In this document: piece after piece, positions 20,989-31,803 of the stretch
Position numbering within the stretch: the stretch's first letter is position 1
Layout: every line of letters begins with the position of its first letter
Assembly (NCBI GenBank): GCA_030674185.1
Contig: JAPXFY010000022.1
Span: 47,663,898-47,727,897 of the forward strand
DNA: 64,000 nt
DNA from: Monoplex corrugatus
Lineage: Eukaryota > Mollusca > Gastropoda > Littorinimorpha > Ranellidae
Direction of reading: 5' to 3'
Position numbers and translations under genes: made by a program
The notes under the pieces: model-generated
Database searches by the model: none
What the model saw: only the letters and a program-made list of their open reading frames with translations
What the model was told of the DNA's origin: nothing

Positions 20989-23900
20989 GGTAGAAAGAAA
21001 CTCTAGGGAGAGCTAGACAACAGAAGGTCTTCAGAGAAGTAACCCCCTTTAGACAAGTGTTTCGGCCCTGAATTCCTTACACTCTCGGGGGGCCGGGCCA
21101 CATCCAGGTCATGACTCCTGGATGCCCTTCTGCTGTTGTCTATTTTTTTTTCCCACGCCGGGGATCGAACCTGGGCGATTCTGCGCTTCAGAACTGCGGT
21201 ACGCGGTTTTACCAATGTGCATAACGGGGGCACCACATCATCTGTATGGAATTTAATCCTATGATAGTTCACTTTTTTCGTTCCTCCTTGCCAGATCCAG
21301 CTTGAGCTCCTTTCTGCTGCTCTGCCATCGCTTTTACGGGGCTCTAGTCATCTTCTTCCCAGAAAGGCGTAGGTTGTTCTCATGAGATTTCATAAGCGGA
21401 GTGGTGCCACAAACCCTCTTGCCCCGACCTTTATGGCGAAGCATTTTGACCCGCAGACATGTTTCTTCAGGGTGCTGGCAAGGACCGGCGTATTTTTCGG
21501 TCTTGTTAGATTTGTGCTTCTTCCATTCTGCTTTCGTTATGGCACAGTGAGTTCTATCAGAATCACTTGTTTCGAGGAGTCAGAGTTGGAGAGCGATGTC
21601 TTGGTATTCAATGCTCTATGTCTTGCTGATGACATTGGGTAATTTCTCCACTTGGGAGGTATGCTGTACACTCCCAGGTCGACTGCTCCATCCAGAAGAC
21701 CTTTGGCAAGGTGATGGTTTGTCATAGCACTTTCGGGGCCAGACCTTGTTTCCCTCTGCTTGTAGAAACGTTGTCTAGCAAATTGGTGCGTTTGGGGTCA
21801 TGGTTTTTTCGCTATCCCAACTGTGTCACTTTAGAACTTGGTTGTGCCTCCATGTATATTTCCCTTTGGGGTAGCGTACTTTGCAAGAGCTTGGACTTTT
21901 TCCCACTGTTTGTTTCTTTGACAGAGCGGACATGCTGGGTCGTCTGTTTTCCCCCTTTTCATAAGTTTGCTTTCGGGGGGAGCGGTCAATAAATCAGGGG
22001 GGAAGTTACCTTAGAGGAGCCAATGTCCCCACATATCTTTCCCAGTGAGACTTCTTTGGAGTGCATTCCCCTGTTGTCCATTCCCCCTGTTGACCTTGCG
22101 GGAAAAGCCTTCTGCACTTTTTTTTGACTCTTTTTTTCCCTTCAACCCGTATGATCATGTCTTTTTTTCCTTCCCTTTGGCTTTGGACCACCCTGCATTT
22201 TTTTTGCTCCCACCCCTTCTGTTGGTTTTTGCGTGGGTCCAATTATTTTTTGTGCTGAGGTTTCTCTTGGATGTTTTACGCCTTTGGTTTTCCCACTTTT
22301 TTGCCAGTTCTCAGCTTTGGATAAAACTGTCTCACGATATTGTCTTCCGATTCCTCCAGCAGCTAACAGTCTTGTTTTTCCAACTTTGTATTCCTCCATA
22401 TGGATTTTAGAGGTAGCTTCAGCTTTTGCTTGACACGTAAAATGCAACATCAGTGAGACCAGGGGGACACCGAGCCATTTTCTTTGTATTTTTTTGATTT
22501 TGGTTTCCTTTTGCTTCGACGGTGGTGAAAATGTCAAGATTAGCAGGGCCACAGCAGCTTTGGTATCAGCATGAACGTAGACACAATTTGTTTTTGGGGC
22601 GTCCGCAGTTATCTTTTTTTCTTCGGGCCCTTCTTCTGCTTTTGCTTGGGTTTACACCCCCTTTGGTGTCTTTCAGGGAGTCATCATACCATTTCCGAGA
22701 CTTTTTACGGGTCTTCTGGACAGGGGGGTGGTTTGGGTTGGTACCTGAATTTGACTAAATCTCCCACTTTTTTTTTCGCAGTGAGAGCTTCGGGATTTTT
22801 AGGTTTGAACCTCATTTTGAAGAGGCCACCGTCACCCATGCTTTAAGATTTGGTGTGTTCTTCCTCACCCTGGACAAGATGTTGTGTATCCATGAAGTTT
22901 TCAGGAGGATTGGTTCCATCTCCCAGATTCAGGGGACCTGAACTTTCATTGCGTTTCAAAAATGACTTCCTTGCCAAACACGAACAGTAGGGAGAGATTG
23001 CACAGCCCATTGCAATGCCCACCTCTGGGTCTACCCAGTCCGTGGGTATTTTTTGGTAGGAACCGCATTGGAACTTGGAAATTTTCCTCAGCATTGTTCG
23101 GATGTTTTCTGGGATGTGATACTTTCAAGAGCCAGCGGATCAATCGTGTGGAATGATCCATATGCATTGCCAGTCAAGCCAAACTACTCAATGTTTCTCT
23201 TCTCTGTTGAGTCCCTGATTTGGGTTGTTCAAACAGCTTTCTTGAAAAGTCAAAGGGATCTTTGAAGAAACGATCTTGAGTCTTCTTCTTTTTGCTCTTT
23301 CTTCGCCTTGCTGATTCCACTTTGCTGAGAGCATTGTGTTTGGCCTTCAGATCTTTCCAGAGTTCCAGGAGCCCTTGCTTCTCGAATTCTGAGGCAGTTT
23401 TCATTCGCTTTTTAAGCTTCCTTTTCTCCCTCCGGATGCTCTCCATCTGTTGCTGTCTTCTGGATTTCTGGGGAGGCGTTTTTGTCTTTGGCTGCTTCAC
23501 TCCATAAGTGTCCCTGCAGATAGAGTATATGATGTCTCCGTATGTGTCAAGTTTGTGTTCCAGCGTACTGTTCCCTATTAGCGCATTCAGCTTAAGGACA
23601 AGTTCCTCATCTAATTTCTCCCATTGTTCTTTTGCACCGGCAGGCGGCAAATTGAGTTTTCCACGTTTGGCGTTAAGAGCTTGTGCAAAATCCGCATCAG
23701 AACCGTCAGCGTGGATGTCCTTGGCACTATGGTTTAATTCCTGGCCTTGGTCATCCAACGTCTCACCTGCTATCGCAGTGCGCTGCTGCTGGTTCGTATG
23801 TGTCTTCAAACAGCCCATTTTTGTCCTGTGGATCTTCATGCCGCGTTTGGTGGTGAATCTCCTTCCACACGCACACGGAAATTCCAACTGGTCATTAATC

Positions 23901-24137
23901 ATGGTCCGTTGTGCGTTTCCAGTCGTGATGGAGTCAGTGCCGATGGATTCATCATTCTCTCCCCCTTTCGGTGAATCCTGGGAGCATCTTTCATTTGAAA
24001 AACTCGTGGCATGTTATCAAAGGCAAGGTGGGAAGCCAACCCACAAAGCCCGCAGATCTAGTCTTTCCCAGTGTCCTTCGGTCTTTCCCGAATGTCCTCC
24101 GAACTATTCCCGGAAGTCAATGGACTGACCATGTGCA
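20989..24137 (-). pseudogene. R2-like LINE unit 2, indel-riddled and internally deleted
   Basis: The first ~215 bp (to about 21210) and the last ~930 bp (from about 23208) match units 1 and 3 almost base for base. Between them dozens of 1-2 bp indels, mostly in homopolymers, break every frame. At about 23208 roughly 540 bp of RT sequence present in unit 1 (about 19520-20060) are absent: CTCTTCTCTGTT joins GAGTCCCTGATTTGGG. Only the N-terminal 236 or so codons (23174-23902) are open. The pattern suggests an unpolished assembly stretch rather than a truly mutated copy. Confidence 0.8.
23174..23902 (-). pseudogene. N-terminal part of the R2-like LINE protein (unit 2)
   Basis: Identical by eye to residues 1 to about 230 of the intact protein (finger PCACGRRF to DFSRKLFEQPKSGT), then unrelated residues after the deletion junction. 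Confidence 0.8.
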
Positions 24138-24398
24138 GGTAGAAAGAAACTCTAGGGAGAGCTAGACAACAGAAGGTCTTCAGAGAAGTAACCCCCTTTA
24201 GACAAGTGTTTCGGCCCTGAATTCCTTACACTCTCGGGGGGCCGGGCCACATCCAGGTCATGACTCCTGGATGCCCTTCTGCTGTTGTCTATTTTTTTTT
24301 CCCACGCCGGGGATCGAACCTGGGCGATTCTGCGCTTCAGAACTGCGGTACGCGGTTTTACCAATGTGCTAACGGGGCACACATCATCTGTAGGGAAT

Positions 24399-27300
24399 TT
24401 AATCCTTATGAAGTTCACTTTTTTCGTTCCTCCTTGCCCAGATCCAGCTTGAGCTCCTTTCTGCTGCCTCTGCCATCGCTTTAAGGGCTCTAGTCCTCTT
24501 CTTCCCAGAAATGGCGAGTTGTTTCATGAGATCATAAGCGGAGGTGCCCACAAACCCTCTTGCCCCGACCTCTATGGCGAAGATTTTGACCCGCAGACCT
24601 GCTTTCTTCAGGGTGCTGGCAAGACCGGCGTATTTTTCGGTCTTGTAGATATGTGCTTCTTCCATTCTGCTTTCGTATGGCACAGTGAGTTCTATCAGAA
24701 TCACTTGTTTCGAGGAGTCAGAGTGGAGAGCGATGTCTGGTCTCATGCCTGTCTTGCTGATGACATCTGGGTAATTTCTCCACTCTGGGAGGTCTGCTGT
24801 ACACTCCCAGTCGACTGCTCCATCCAGAAGACCCTTTGGCAATGTGCTGGTTGTCATAGCACTTTCGGGCCAGACCTGTTTCCCTCCTGCTTTGTAGAAC
24901 GTTGTCATAGCAATTGGTGCGTTTGGGGTCATGGTTTTTTCGCTAACCACATCTGTGATCACTTTCAGAACTTGGTTGTGCCTCCATGTATACCTTCCTT
25001 GGGCTAGCGCTACTTTGCAAGAGCTTAGGACATGTTCCACTGTTTGTTTCTTCTGACAGAGCGGACATGCTGGGTCGTCTGCTTTCCCCCATTTCACTAA
25101 GTTTGCATTCGAGGGGAGCAGGTCATATACAGATCTGAGGAGGAAGCTTATCCTTAGAGGAGCCATGTGCCACATATCGTTCCAGCTGAGACTTCTTTGG
25201 AGTGCACTGTCCCATGTTGTCCATTGCCCCTGTTGACCTTGCTGGACTGCCTTCTGCACTCTTTTGACATCTTCTTCTTCCTTCAACTCCTGTATGATCA
25301 TGTCTCTTTTTTCCTTCCCTTTGGCTTTGGACCACCACTGCATTTTTGTTGCTCCCAGTCCCTGTCTGTTGGTTTGCGTGTGTCCAATTATTTCTTTGAT
25401 GCTGAGGTTTCTCTTGGCATTGTTTACAGCCTCTTGGACTTTCCACTTTCTGCCAGTTCTCAGCTTTGGATGAACTGATCTCACGATATTGTCTTCCGAT
25501 TCCTCCAGCATGCTCAACAGTCTTGCTTTTCCAACTTTGTATTCCTCCACTATGGATTTTAGAGGTAGCTTCAGCATTGCTTGACGACAGTAGAATGCAA
25601 CATCAGTGAGACCAGGTGGGACACCGAGCCATTTTCTTGTGTATTTGTTGATTTTGGCTTCCATTGCTTCGACTGTGCTGGTGCAAATGTCATAGATTAG
25701 CAGTGGCCACAGCAGCTTTGGTATCAGCATGAACTGTAGACACCAGACTTTGTATTTGCCTGGCAGTCCGCAGTTATCTATTTTCTTCAGGCCTTCTTCT
25801 GCTGTTTGCTTGGTTTCACATCCCCTTTGTGTGTCTTTCAGGGAGTCATCATACCATCTTCCGAGACTTTTTACTGGCTCTTCTGTGACAGTGGGGATGG
25901 CTTGGTTGGCTACCATGAATTTGACTGAATCTGCCACTTTTCCTTTTCGCAGTGAGAGACTTCGGGATTTCTTAGGTTTGAACCTCATTCTTGAAGAGGC
26001 CACCAGCTCATCCAGCTGCTTTAAGATTTGGTGTGTCTCTTCCTCATCCGTGGACAAGACTGTTGTGTCATCCATGAAAGCTTTCAGAGGAGGCATCTGG
26101 TATCCATCTCCCAGATTCACTGGACCTGAACTCTTCATTGCAGCTTTCAAGATGACTTCCATTGCCAACACGAACAGTATGGGAGAGATTGCACAGCCCA
26201 TTGCAATGCCCACCTCTAGGTCTATCCAGTCCGTGGTGTATTCTTTGGTAGAGAACCGCATTGAGAACCCTTGGAAATACTTCCTCAGCATTGTTCGGAT
26301 GTTTTCTGGGATGTGATACATTTCAAGAGCCAGCTGGATCATATCGTGTGGAACTGATCCATATGCATTCGCCAGATCAAGCCAAACTACGTCAATGTTT
26401 CTCTTCTCTGTTCTTGCTTTTTGGATGGCATCCCAAATCAACGTGGCATGTTCCAAGCATCCAGGCATTCCTGGTATGCCTCCCTTTTGGACTGACATAT
26501 CCAGATACTTGTTTTCAGTCAGGTATTTTGTCAATCTTGCTGCCATAACAGAGAAGAAGATTTTCCCCTCGACGTTCAGAAGTGATATTGGCCTGAACTG
26601 ATTGATGCTGCTGGAGTTCTGCTCCTTCGGAATGTACACTCCTTCAGCTCTCATCCATTGGTCGCTGATCTTCTGGTTCCTCCATGCTGATCGAATCATC
26701 TTGTGGAGCCACTCGAGCACTTTTGGGCATTTCTTGTAGAGCAGGTATGGTATTCCGTTTGGTCCAGGTGCTGACTTGGCTCTGGCTTTCTTTACTACGT
26801 TCTTCACTTCATCCAGTGTTGGTGGTTTGTTATTGAATTTTCCTTCTGGCGCTGCAGGCCAAACCAGATTCTGGATTTCAAGTGGTGCCTCGCGCTGAGA
26901 ATCGGAATATGTTTCCCTGAGATGCTGCTCTAGGGTTTCCTTGCCCACTGTGAGAGTCCTGATTTGGGTTGTTCAAACAGCTTTCTTGAAAAGTCAAAGG
27001 GATCTTTGAAGAAACGATCTTGAGTCTTCTTCTTTTTGCTCTTTCTTCGCCTTGCTGATTCCACTTTGCTGAGAGCATTGTGTTTGGCCTTCAGATCTTT
27101 CCAGAGTTCCAGGAGCCCTTGCTTCTCGAATTCTGAGGCAGTTTTCATTCGCTTTTTAAGCTTCCTTTTCTCCCTCCGGATGCTCTCCATCTGTTGCTGT
27201 CTTCTGGATTTCTGGGGAGGCGTTTTTGTCTTTGGCTGCTTCACTCCATAAGTGTCCCTGCAGATAGAGTATATGATGTCTCCGTATGTGTCAAGTTTGT

Positions 27301-27646
27301 GTTCCAGCGTACTGTTCCCTATTAGCGCATTCAGCTTAAGGACAAGTTCCTCATCTAATTTCTCCCATTGTTCTTTTGCACCGGCAGGCGGCAAATTGAG
27401 TTTTCCACGTTTGGCGTTAAGAGCTTGTGCAAAATCCGCATCAGAACCGTCAGCGTGGATGTCCTTGGCACTATGGTTTAATTCCTGGCCTTGGTCATCC
27501 AACGTCTCACCTGCTATCGCAGTGCGCTGCTGCTGGTTCGTATGTGTCTTCAAACAGCCCATTTTTGTCCTGTGGATCTTCATGCCGCGTTTGGTGGTGA
27601 ATCTCCTTCCACACGCACACGGAAATTCCAACTGGTCATTAATCAT
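24399..27646 (-). pseudogene. R2-like LINE protein with one frameshift (unit 3)
   Basis: Two abutting frames: 26930-27646 (N-terminal 238 codons with the finger and basic linker) and 24399-26948 (849 codons with RT, CCHC knuckle and RLE). A single missing C near 26957 (GAGAGTCCTGATT here, GAGAGTCCCTGATT in unit 1) separates them. All motifs of unit 1 are present, including FMDDTT. The base loss lies in a C tract, so a sequencing error is as likely as a real mutation. Confidence 0.85.
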
Positions 27647-27881
27647 GGTCCGTTGTGCGTTTCCAGTCGTGATGGAGTCAGTGCCGATGGATTCATCATT
27701 CTCTCCCCCTTTCGGTGAATCCTGGGAGCATCTTTCATTTGAAAAACTCGTGGCATGTTATCAAAGGCAAGGTGGGAAGCCAACCCACAAAGCCCGCAGA
27801 TCTAGTCTTTCCCAGTGTCCTTCGGTCTTTCCCGAATGTCCTCCGAACTATTCCCGGAAGTCAATGGACTGACCATGTGCA

Positions 27882-28176
27882 GGTAGAAAGAAACTCTACG
27901 GAGAGCTAGACAACAGAAGGTCTTCAGAGAAGTAACCCCCTTTAGACAAGTGTTTCGGCCCTGAATTCCTTACACTCTCGGGGGGCCGGGCCACATCCAG
28001 GTCATGACTCCTGGATGCCCTTCTGCTGTTGTCTATTTTTTTTTTTTTTTCCACGCCGGGGATCGAACCTGGGCGATTCTGCGCTTCAGAACTGCGGTAC
28101 GCGGTTTTACCAATGTGCTAACGGGGCACACATCATCTGTAGGGAATTTAATCCTTATGAAGTTCACTTTTTTCGT
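27882..28176 (-). mobile_element. 3' stub of the R2-like LINE (unit 4)
   Basis: 295 bp: the full 3' UTR including the tRNA-like segment and the last ~10 codons (KSELHKD). It ends at TTTTTTCGT, then RTE LINE sequence resumes. It would be the first-inserted, most truncated copy if later copies landed at its 3' end. Confidence 0.8.
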
Positions 28177-28412
28177 GATTAGGAAAAGACAAGCAACATT
28201 TATAGGCCATTTTATGAGGAAGGGGGATTTGGAGCACCTGGTCACAACGGGAAAGCTGGAGGGAAAGAGAGCACCAGGTAGACCCAGGGAGAGAATACTG
28301 GACGGAAATGCAGAGTGGTTGGGAATGAGGAGGGTGAGGGAGATGCTAGGGGCAACGAGAGATAGATGGTTGGAAGTCCATGGTCGCCAACGCCATGCGG
28401 CAGGGCACCTGA
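28177..28412 (+). mobile_element. RTE-like LINE 3' end, far side of the array
   Basis: Frame IRKRQATFIGHFMRKGDLEH, then TTGKLEGKRAPGRPRERIL, ending in the GATGATGATT tail. It continues the fragment at 16893-17237 across the insertion. Confidence 0.8.
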
Positions 28413-28916
28413 TGATGATGATTATTATTATTACAATCTTTGATGTGTGTCATCGTCGTCTTTAGAGTTTGTCATCATCATTTGTAGTGTGTCATCATCA
28501 TCTTTAGCCTGAATCATCACTGTCTGCAGGTGTCGTGATTTTCAGCATGTGTCATCGTCATCTTTAGTGTGTGCGTCATCATCACCTTTAATGTATGTTA
28601 TCGTCATTTTTTGTAGAGTCATCATCATCAGGAGCATGTGCCATCATCATCTTGAGAGTGTGCCATCCTGACCTCTAGCGTATGCTTTCATTGTCATTAC
28701 TGTACAGACATGTGTATAGGCACAGCAATATGCATGTCAACCCACTTTGCTGCAACTAAAGTGACAAACTACAAAATACAGAATGTTAACAAACAAAGAA
28801 ATGAAAAACAAGAAACAAATCACCACAAAAGACACGTGCATAGGCACTGCAGGGCAAACGTACATGAATCATACAAAATAGTGGGCAAGGAAGACATAAT
28901 GTGCATATGTACTGAC
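28413..28916. other. Intron sequence beside a type B exon
   Basis: Minisatellite to about 28690, then a conserved A-rich block (CAAACTACAAAATACAGAAT; GACACGTGCATAGGCA) that recurs before each type B exon at 35640, 51860 and 59740. Confidence 0.6.
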
Positions 28917-29041
28917 CAGCTGTCTGACAATTGAGGCCAGTGTACTCAGCAGTACAGGTGCAGTTATACGATGATGTACCAACAGGGGTGCACGTGCCCC
29001 ATTCAAGCATGGACGTTGAACGTTGCAGATTTGGTTCTGGC
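28917..29041 (-). pseudogene. EGF-like exon, type B, 1-bp deletion
   Basis: 125 bp against 126 bp in the three intact B exons. One C of a five-C run near 29000 is missing, shifting the frame between the second and third cysteines. Splice sites are kept (TTAACAG acceptor, GTCAGT donor). In a spliced transcript it would frameshift everything after it, so either the exon is dead or skipped, or the base is an assembly error. Confidence 0.7.
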
Positions 29042-29044
29042 CTG

Positions 29045-29280
29045 TTAAGACATTTTTATCATCATATTATTATTGTTCTTGTTCTTGTTCTTGTTATTAT
29101 TATTGTTATCTGTATTACTATCATTATCAGTATTGTTATCATGATAATGATTGTCATAATTATTACTTTTGTTATTATTGCTATTACTGTTATCGTTGTC
29201 ATCGTTTTTATCATTATAATTATCATTGTTATTACCATTATCATCATCATCATTATTTTCATCATAATAAGTAGCAAGAA
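29045..29280. repeat. (ATT)n/(ATC)n-rich simple repeat
   Basis: Imperfect trinucleotide tract upstream (minus strand) of the type B exon. The same tract lies upstream of the B exons at 36078, 52290 and 60090. Confidence 0.85.
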
Positions 29281-29842
29281 AGTCTGAGGACAGCTGGATA
29301 GTAGAAGACCCTCTGAGGAGAAGCCCCCCTTCCCACTTTCACGCAAATGTTTCCACCCTAGACTTCCATTCTAAGCTGACCAGGTCACATCCAGATCATC
29401 AGCATCTTGAGCGTGTGTCATCAATTTTACCGTAATTTGTCAGCAACGTTTGTGACATCCACAGCTCTTCAAAGTGATATGCTCACAAGTCTCTTGTCAA
29501 ATATGAGATGAAAAAGTTAGAAAATAACACAAGAAAAAGTGTACATTTTTCTTGTTATTTAGTGATTTCTTCAATTTTATCCTGCTCTTGTTTCTTGATT
29601 TCTATTGGGTTATTGTACGCCATACAGTAAGTTTTGGAGCATTGTACGTCACACGGTACATATTTCCAGTAATGTAGACAATCAACCATCATGAAAACAG
29701 CCAAGAACAATGTGATATCAAGATAGGCAGTGAACGCTTCTTCTTCGTTTTCCAAATCTACGTACTACTGGGCATATTTAGCACAGCATATGTACAATCA
29801 TGTCCACGAAATATGATTGCATGAAACTAAATCTGTACTCAC
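29281..29842. other. Conserved intron between B and A exons
   Basis: AGTAGCAAGAAAGTCTGAGG, then the block with GATATGCTCACAAGTCTC, shared with 36400, 52640 and 60425. No exon in it. Confidence 0.55.
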
Positions 29843-29947
29843 TTTGTGTTTCACAGTAGGTTCCTGTATAGCCCGTCTGACACTGGCATGTTCCATTCCA
29901 GGAGCAGATGCCGCCATTTTGACACCCCTTGGTGAGACATGAGGTCA
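29843..29947 (-). CDS. EGF-like exon, type A
   Basis: Intact 105-bp phase 1-1 exon, GTGAGT donor. TSCLTKGC differs from the usual TSCFTKAC; then CQNGGIC, GTCQC, YTGTYC. First A exon after B in unit 1 of the B-A-A series, corresponding to 53226 and 61000. Confidence 0.8.
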
Positions 29948-30529
29948 CTGCCGTTCAAAAGACACAAAACACAACCATTAGTTTTAGTCTATGTCATAAT
30001 CATCTTTAACGTGTGTCATTATCATCTTTTGCGTGTGTCAGCATCACCTTTAGAGTGTGCCATCATTATGTTTAGTGAGTGTCATTATCATGTTTATCAT
30101 GTACCATAGTCATCTTTAGCGTGTGTCATATTTAGCGTGTGTCGTCATCATTTTAAGGGTGTATTACCATCTGGATTCGTGAATGTCATCATTATCATCT
30201 TCAGCGTCTTTCATCATCATCTTTAGCAGGTGTCATCATCATCTCTAGCGTGCTGTCATCATCTTCAGAGTGTATCATCATCATCTTTAAAGTGTACGTG
30301 TGTCATCATCAATTTTAAGGTCAATTTTTCAGCATCTTTACCGATATACCCGTAAGAAAATACGTTTTGCAAATACTTCTTTTGCTCATTTTTTTCTTTT
30401 TCTTCTATTTATATTTTATATGTAATGTTTATCGATTGCATGCGTTTGTGTAGTGCGTGAGTGTGCTTTGATATAAATCTTTAAGATCTGACACAATAGA
30501 AATACTGTTGTTCATATTATTTTATTGTT
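29948..30529. other. Intron: minisatellite and conserved block
   Basis: Minisatellite to about 30330, then a T-rich block with GATATAAATCTTTAAGATCT, ending in the duplicated target TATTTTATTGTT (30518-30529) of the Penelope insertion. Confidence 0.6.
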
Positions 30530-30571
30530 TATAATGCTACCAATTTTGAAGAACAAGGTCTCCCAACAGTG

Positions 30572-30640
30572 TAAAAATCGCTACTCACAGTTCCGTAGCT
30601 TTCGATGGCGTTCTCGCCATCTTCGTCAGCGCTCTAATGC
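30572..30640 (-). ncRNA. Hammerhead-like ribozyme motif of the Penelope element
   Basis: On the minus strand: CTGACGA, one A, GATGGCG, loop AGAA, CGCCATC, GAAA. This gives the conserved hammerhead core strands around a perfect 7-bp stem II. GCTAC and GTAGC then form a 5-bp hairpin in the stem III position. The extra A and an unresolved cleavage dinucleotide leave activity open. Hammerheads in Penelope terminal regions are known. Confidence 0.5.
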
Positions 30641-30659
30641 TGTCTGCGTGAATCTCTAC

Positions 30660-31478
30660 TCAGATCTCGCGAACATGGGATGAACCCAGTTCACGAGATC
30701 GAATCAGAGAATGGTACACCGGGGGCAGGGTGTAACGGCCCCGGTCCCTGTTGAGCGGGGGGTTGGTGGCTGCGATGTAGATGGCCTCCTTGACTCCTCG
30801 CTGGAACCACTTATTTTCTCTGTCCAGGATGTTGACATTGTCCGCACTGAATTGATGTTTTTCGGCGTGTAGGTGAGCTCCTACTGGAGAAGAGTCCCTC
30901 TTGTGTTCTGTTAGTCTCTTCTGAAGGGGGCGTTCAGTTTCACCGACATAATGTTGGTTACAGTCCTGGCAGTCTATTCTGTATATAATGCCAGCTTTGT
31001 CGAGTTTGCTGGTTTTGTCCTTGGGGGTGACCAGCTGGCTGCGTATGGTGTTGGAAGGTTTGGAATGTACAGCCACCCCCAGTTTTCTGATCTTTCTGGA
31101 CAGAGCGTCACTCACACCTCCTACGTATGGGATGGTGATGTGTCCCTTGCGCTGGTGTTGTTTCACTGGCTGTTGGGATGCGGTGTTGGATTTCCTGCCT
31201 CCCGGGCTGTTCCAGGCCCACTTTTTGTAGCCCGAGATGGTGAGCACTTTTTTCAGGTGGTTTGTCTCCTTGTCTTTTGCCTCTTGGGTACTGCATATGG
31301 TGTTAGCTCTGTGGGTAAGGGTTCGAATCACTCCCAGTTTGTGTTCAAGGGGCTGGTGGCTGTCGAACTGTAAATATTGGTCCGTATGAGTTGGTTTACG
31401 GTAGACCGAGAAGGATAGAATGCCATCAGTTCTGGTGATGAGGGTGTCCAGCATGGCTATGGAGTTGTTCTGTTCCAC
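30660..31478 (-). pseudogene. Penelope protein C-terminus: RT thumb and GIY-YIG endonuclease
   Basis: 272 open codons from an internal Met, since the 5' part of the element is missing. FSVYRKPTHTDQYLQFDSH (23-41) is the conserved post-catalytic RT region of Penelope elements. The GIY-YIG domain is at about 163-215: GIIYRIDCQDC, then HYVGETERPLQKRLTEHKR with the usual Tyr, Gly, Arg and His/Glu positions. It would cut target DNA for insertion. The RT catalytic YxDD is absent through truncation, so the fragment cannot replicate itself. Confidence 0.85.
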
Positions 31479-31519
31479 TTCCCTCGTGAATTTGATGGCT
31501 GGGTGCTGGGTATTTTATT

Positions 31520-31672
31520 GTTATTATTATTGTTGTTATTATCATTATTATTACTATCATTATTATCATTATCATGATTATTACTATTATTGTTATTTTT
31601 GTTCTTATTATCATTATTACTATTAGTCATTATCATTATTATTATTATTATTATCGTTATTATTATCAAATA
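31520..31672. repeat. (ATT)n simple repeat
   Basis: Imperfect ATT/ATC tract directly after the Penelope insertion. Homologous tracts at 53900-54030 and 61680-61830. Confidence 0.85.
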
Positions 31673-31686
31673 GTTTCTAGTCAAAT

Positions 31687-31803
31687 ATGACACGAAAAAG
31701 GATTGAAAAAGAAATGGAAACAAATCTAACACTAAAGGAGAAAACACAAACAGATCTAAAGGCTACAGTGGACAGCCTACTGGGAACATCAGATTTCCTT
31801 TAG
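31687..31803 (+). other. Conserved 38-codon plus-strand ORF, possibly fortuitous
   Basis: Reads MTRKRIEKEMETNL, LKEKTQTDLKATVD, SLLGTSDFL and stop. A charged, helix-prone peptide. Close relatives occur in the equivalent intron blocks at 51127-51270 and 59002. Other copies (34900, 38300, 54040, 61850) are frameshifted, which argues against strong selection. Confidence 0.2.

Larger units (their letters stand above)
17243..28176 (-). mobile_element. Head-to-tail tandem array of an R2-like (RLE) LINE
   Basis: Three long units (17243-20988, 20989-24137, 24138-27881) and a 295-bp 3' stub (27882-28176) follow each other in the same orientation with no spacer. Every internal junction has the same sequence: the element 5' end CATGTGCA directly joined to the 3' end GGTAGAAAGAAACTC. 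The whole array interrupts one RTE LINE (16893-17237 and 28177-28412). Units 1 and 3 differ by only a few bases by eye. Such LINE tandems can arise by template jumping at insertion, by insertion into the element's own end, or by later unequal exchange. Confidence 0.88.
30530..31510 (-). mobile_element. Penelope-like element, 5'-truncated
   Basis: 981 bp between 12-bp duplications TATTTTATTGTT (30518-30529 and 31511-31522). The equivalent intron near 61670 has TATTTTATTGTT once, an empty site. Coding content is the RT C-terminus and a GIY-YIG endonuclease (30660-31478). Between the stop codon and the 3' end lies a hammerhead-like fold. Confidence 0.85.

Noticed and set aside
29062..29346. Met/Ile-rich ORFs (also 31457-31747, 36031-36228)
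   Set aside because: Translations of (ATT)n/(ATC)n simple repeats.
30951..31373. 140-codon plus-strand ORF
   Set aside because: Antisense to the Penelope GIY-YIG frame, which has clear family motifs.
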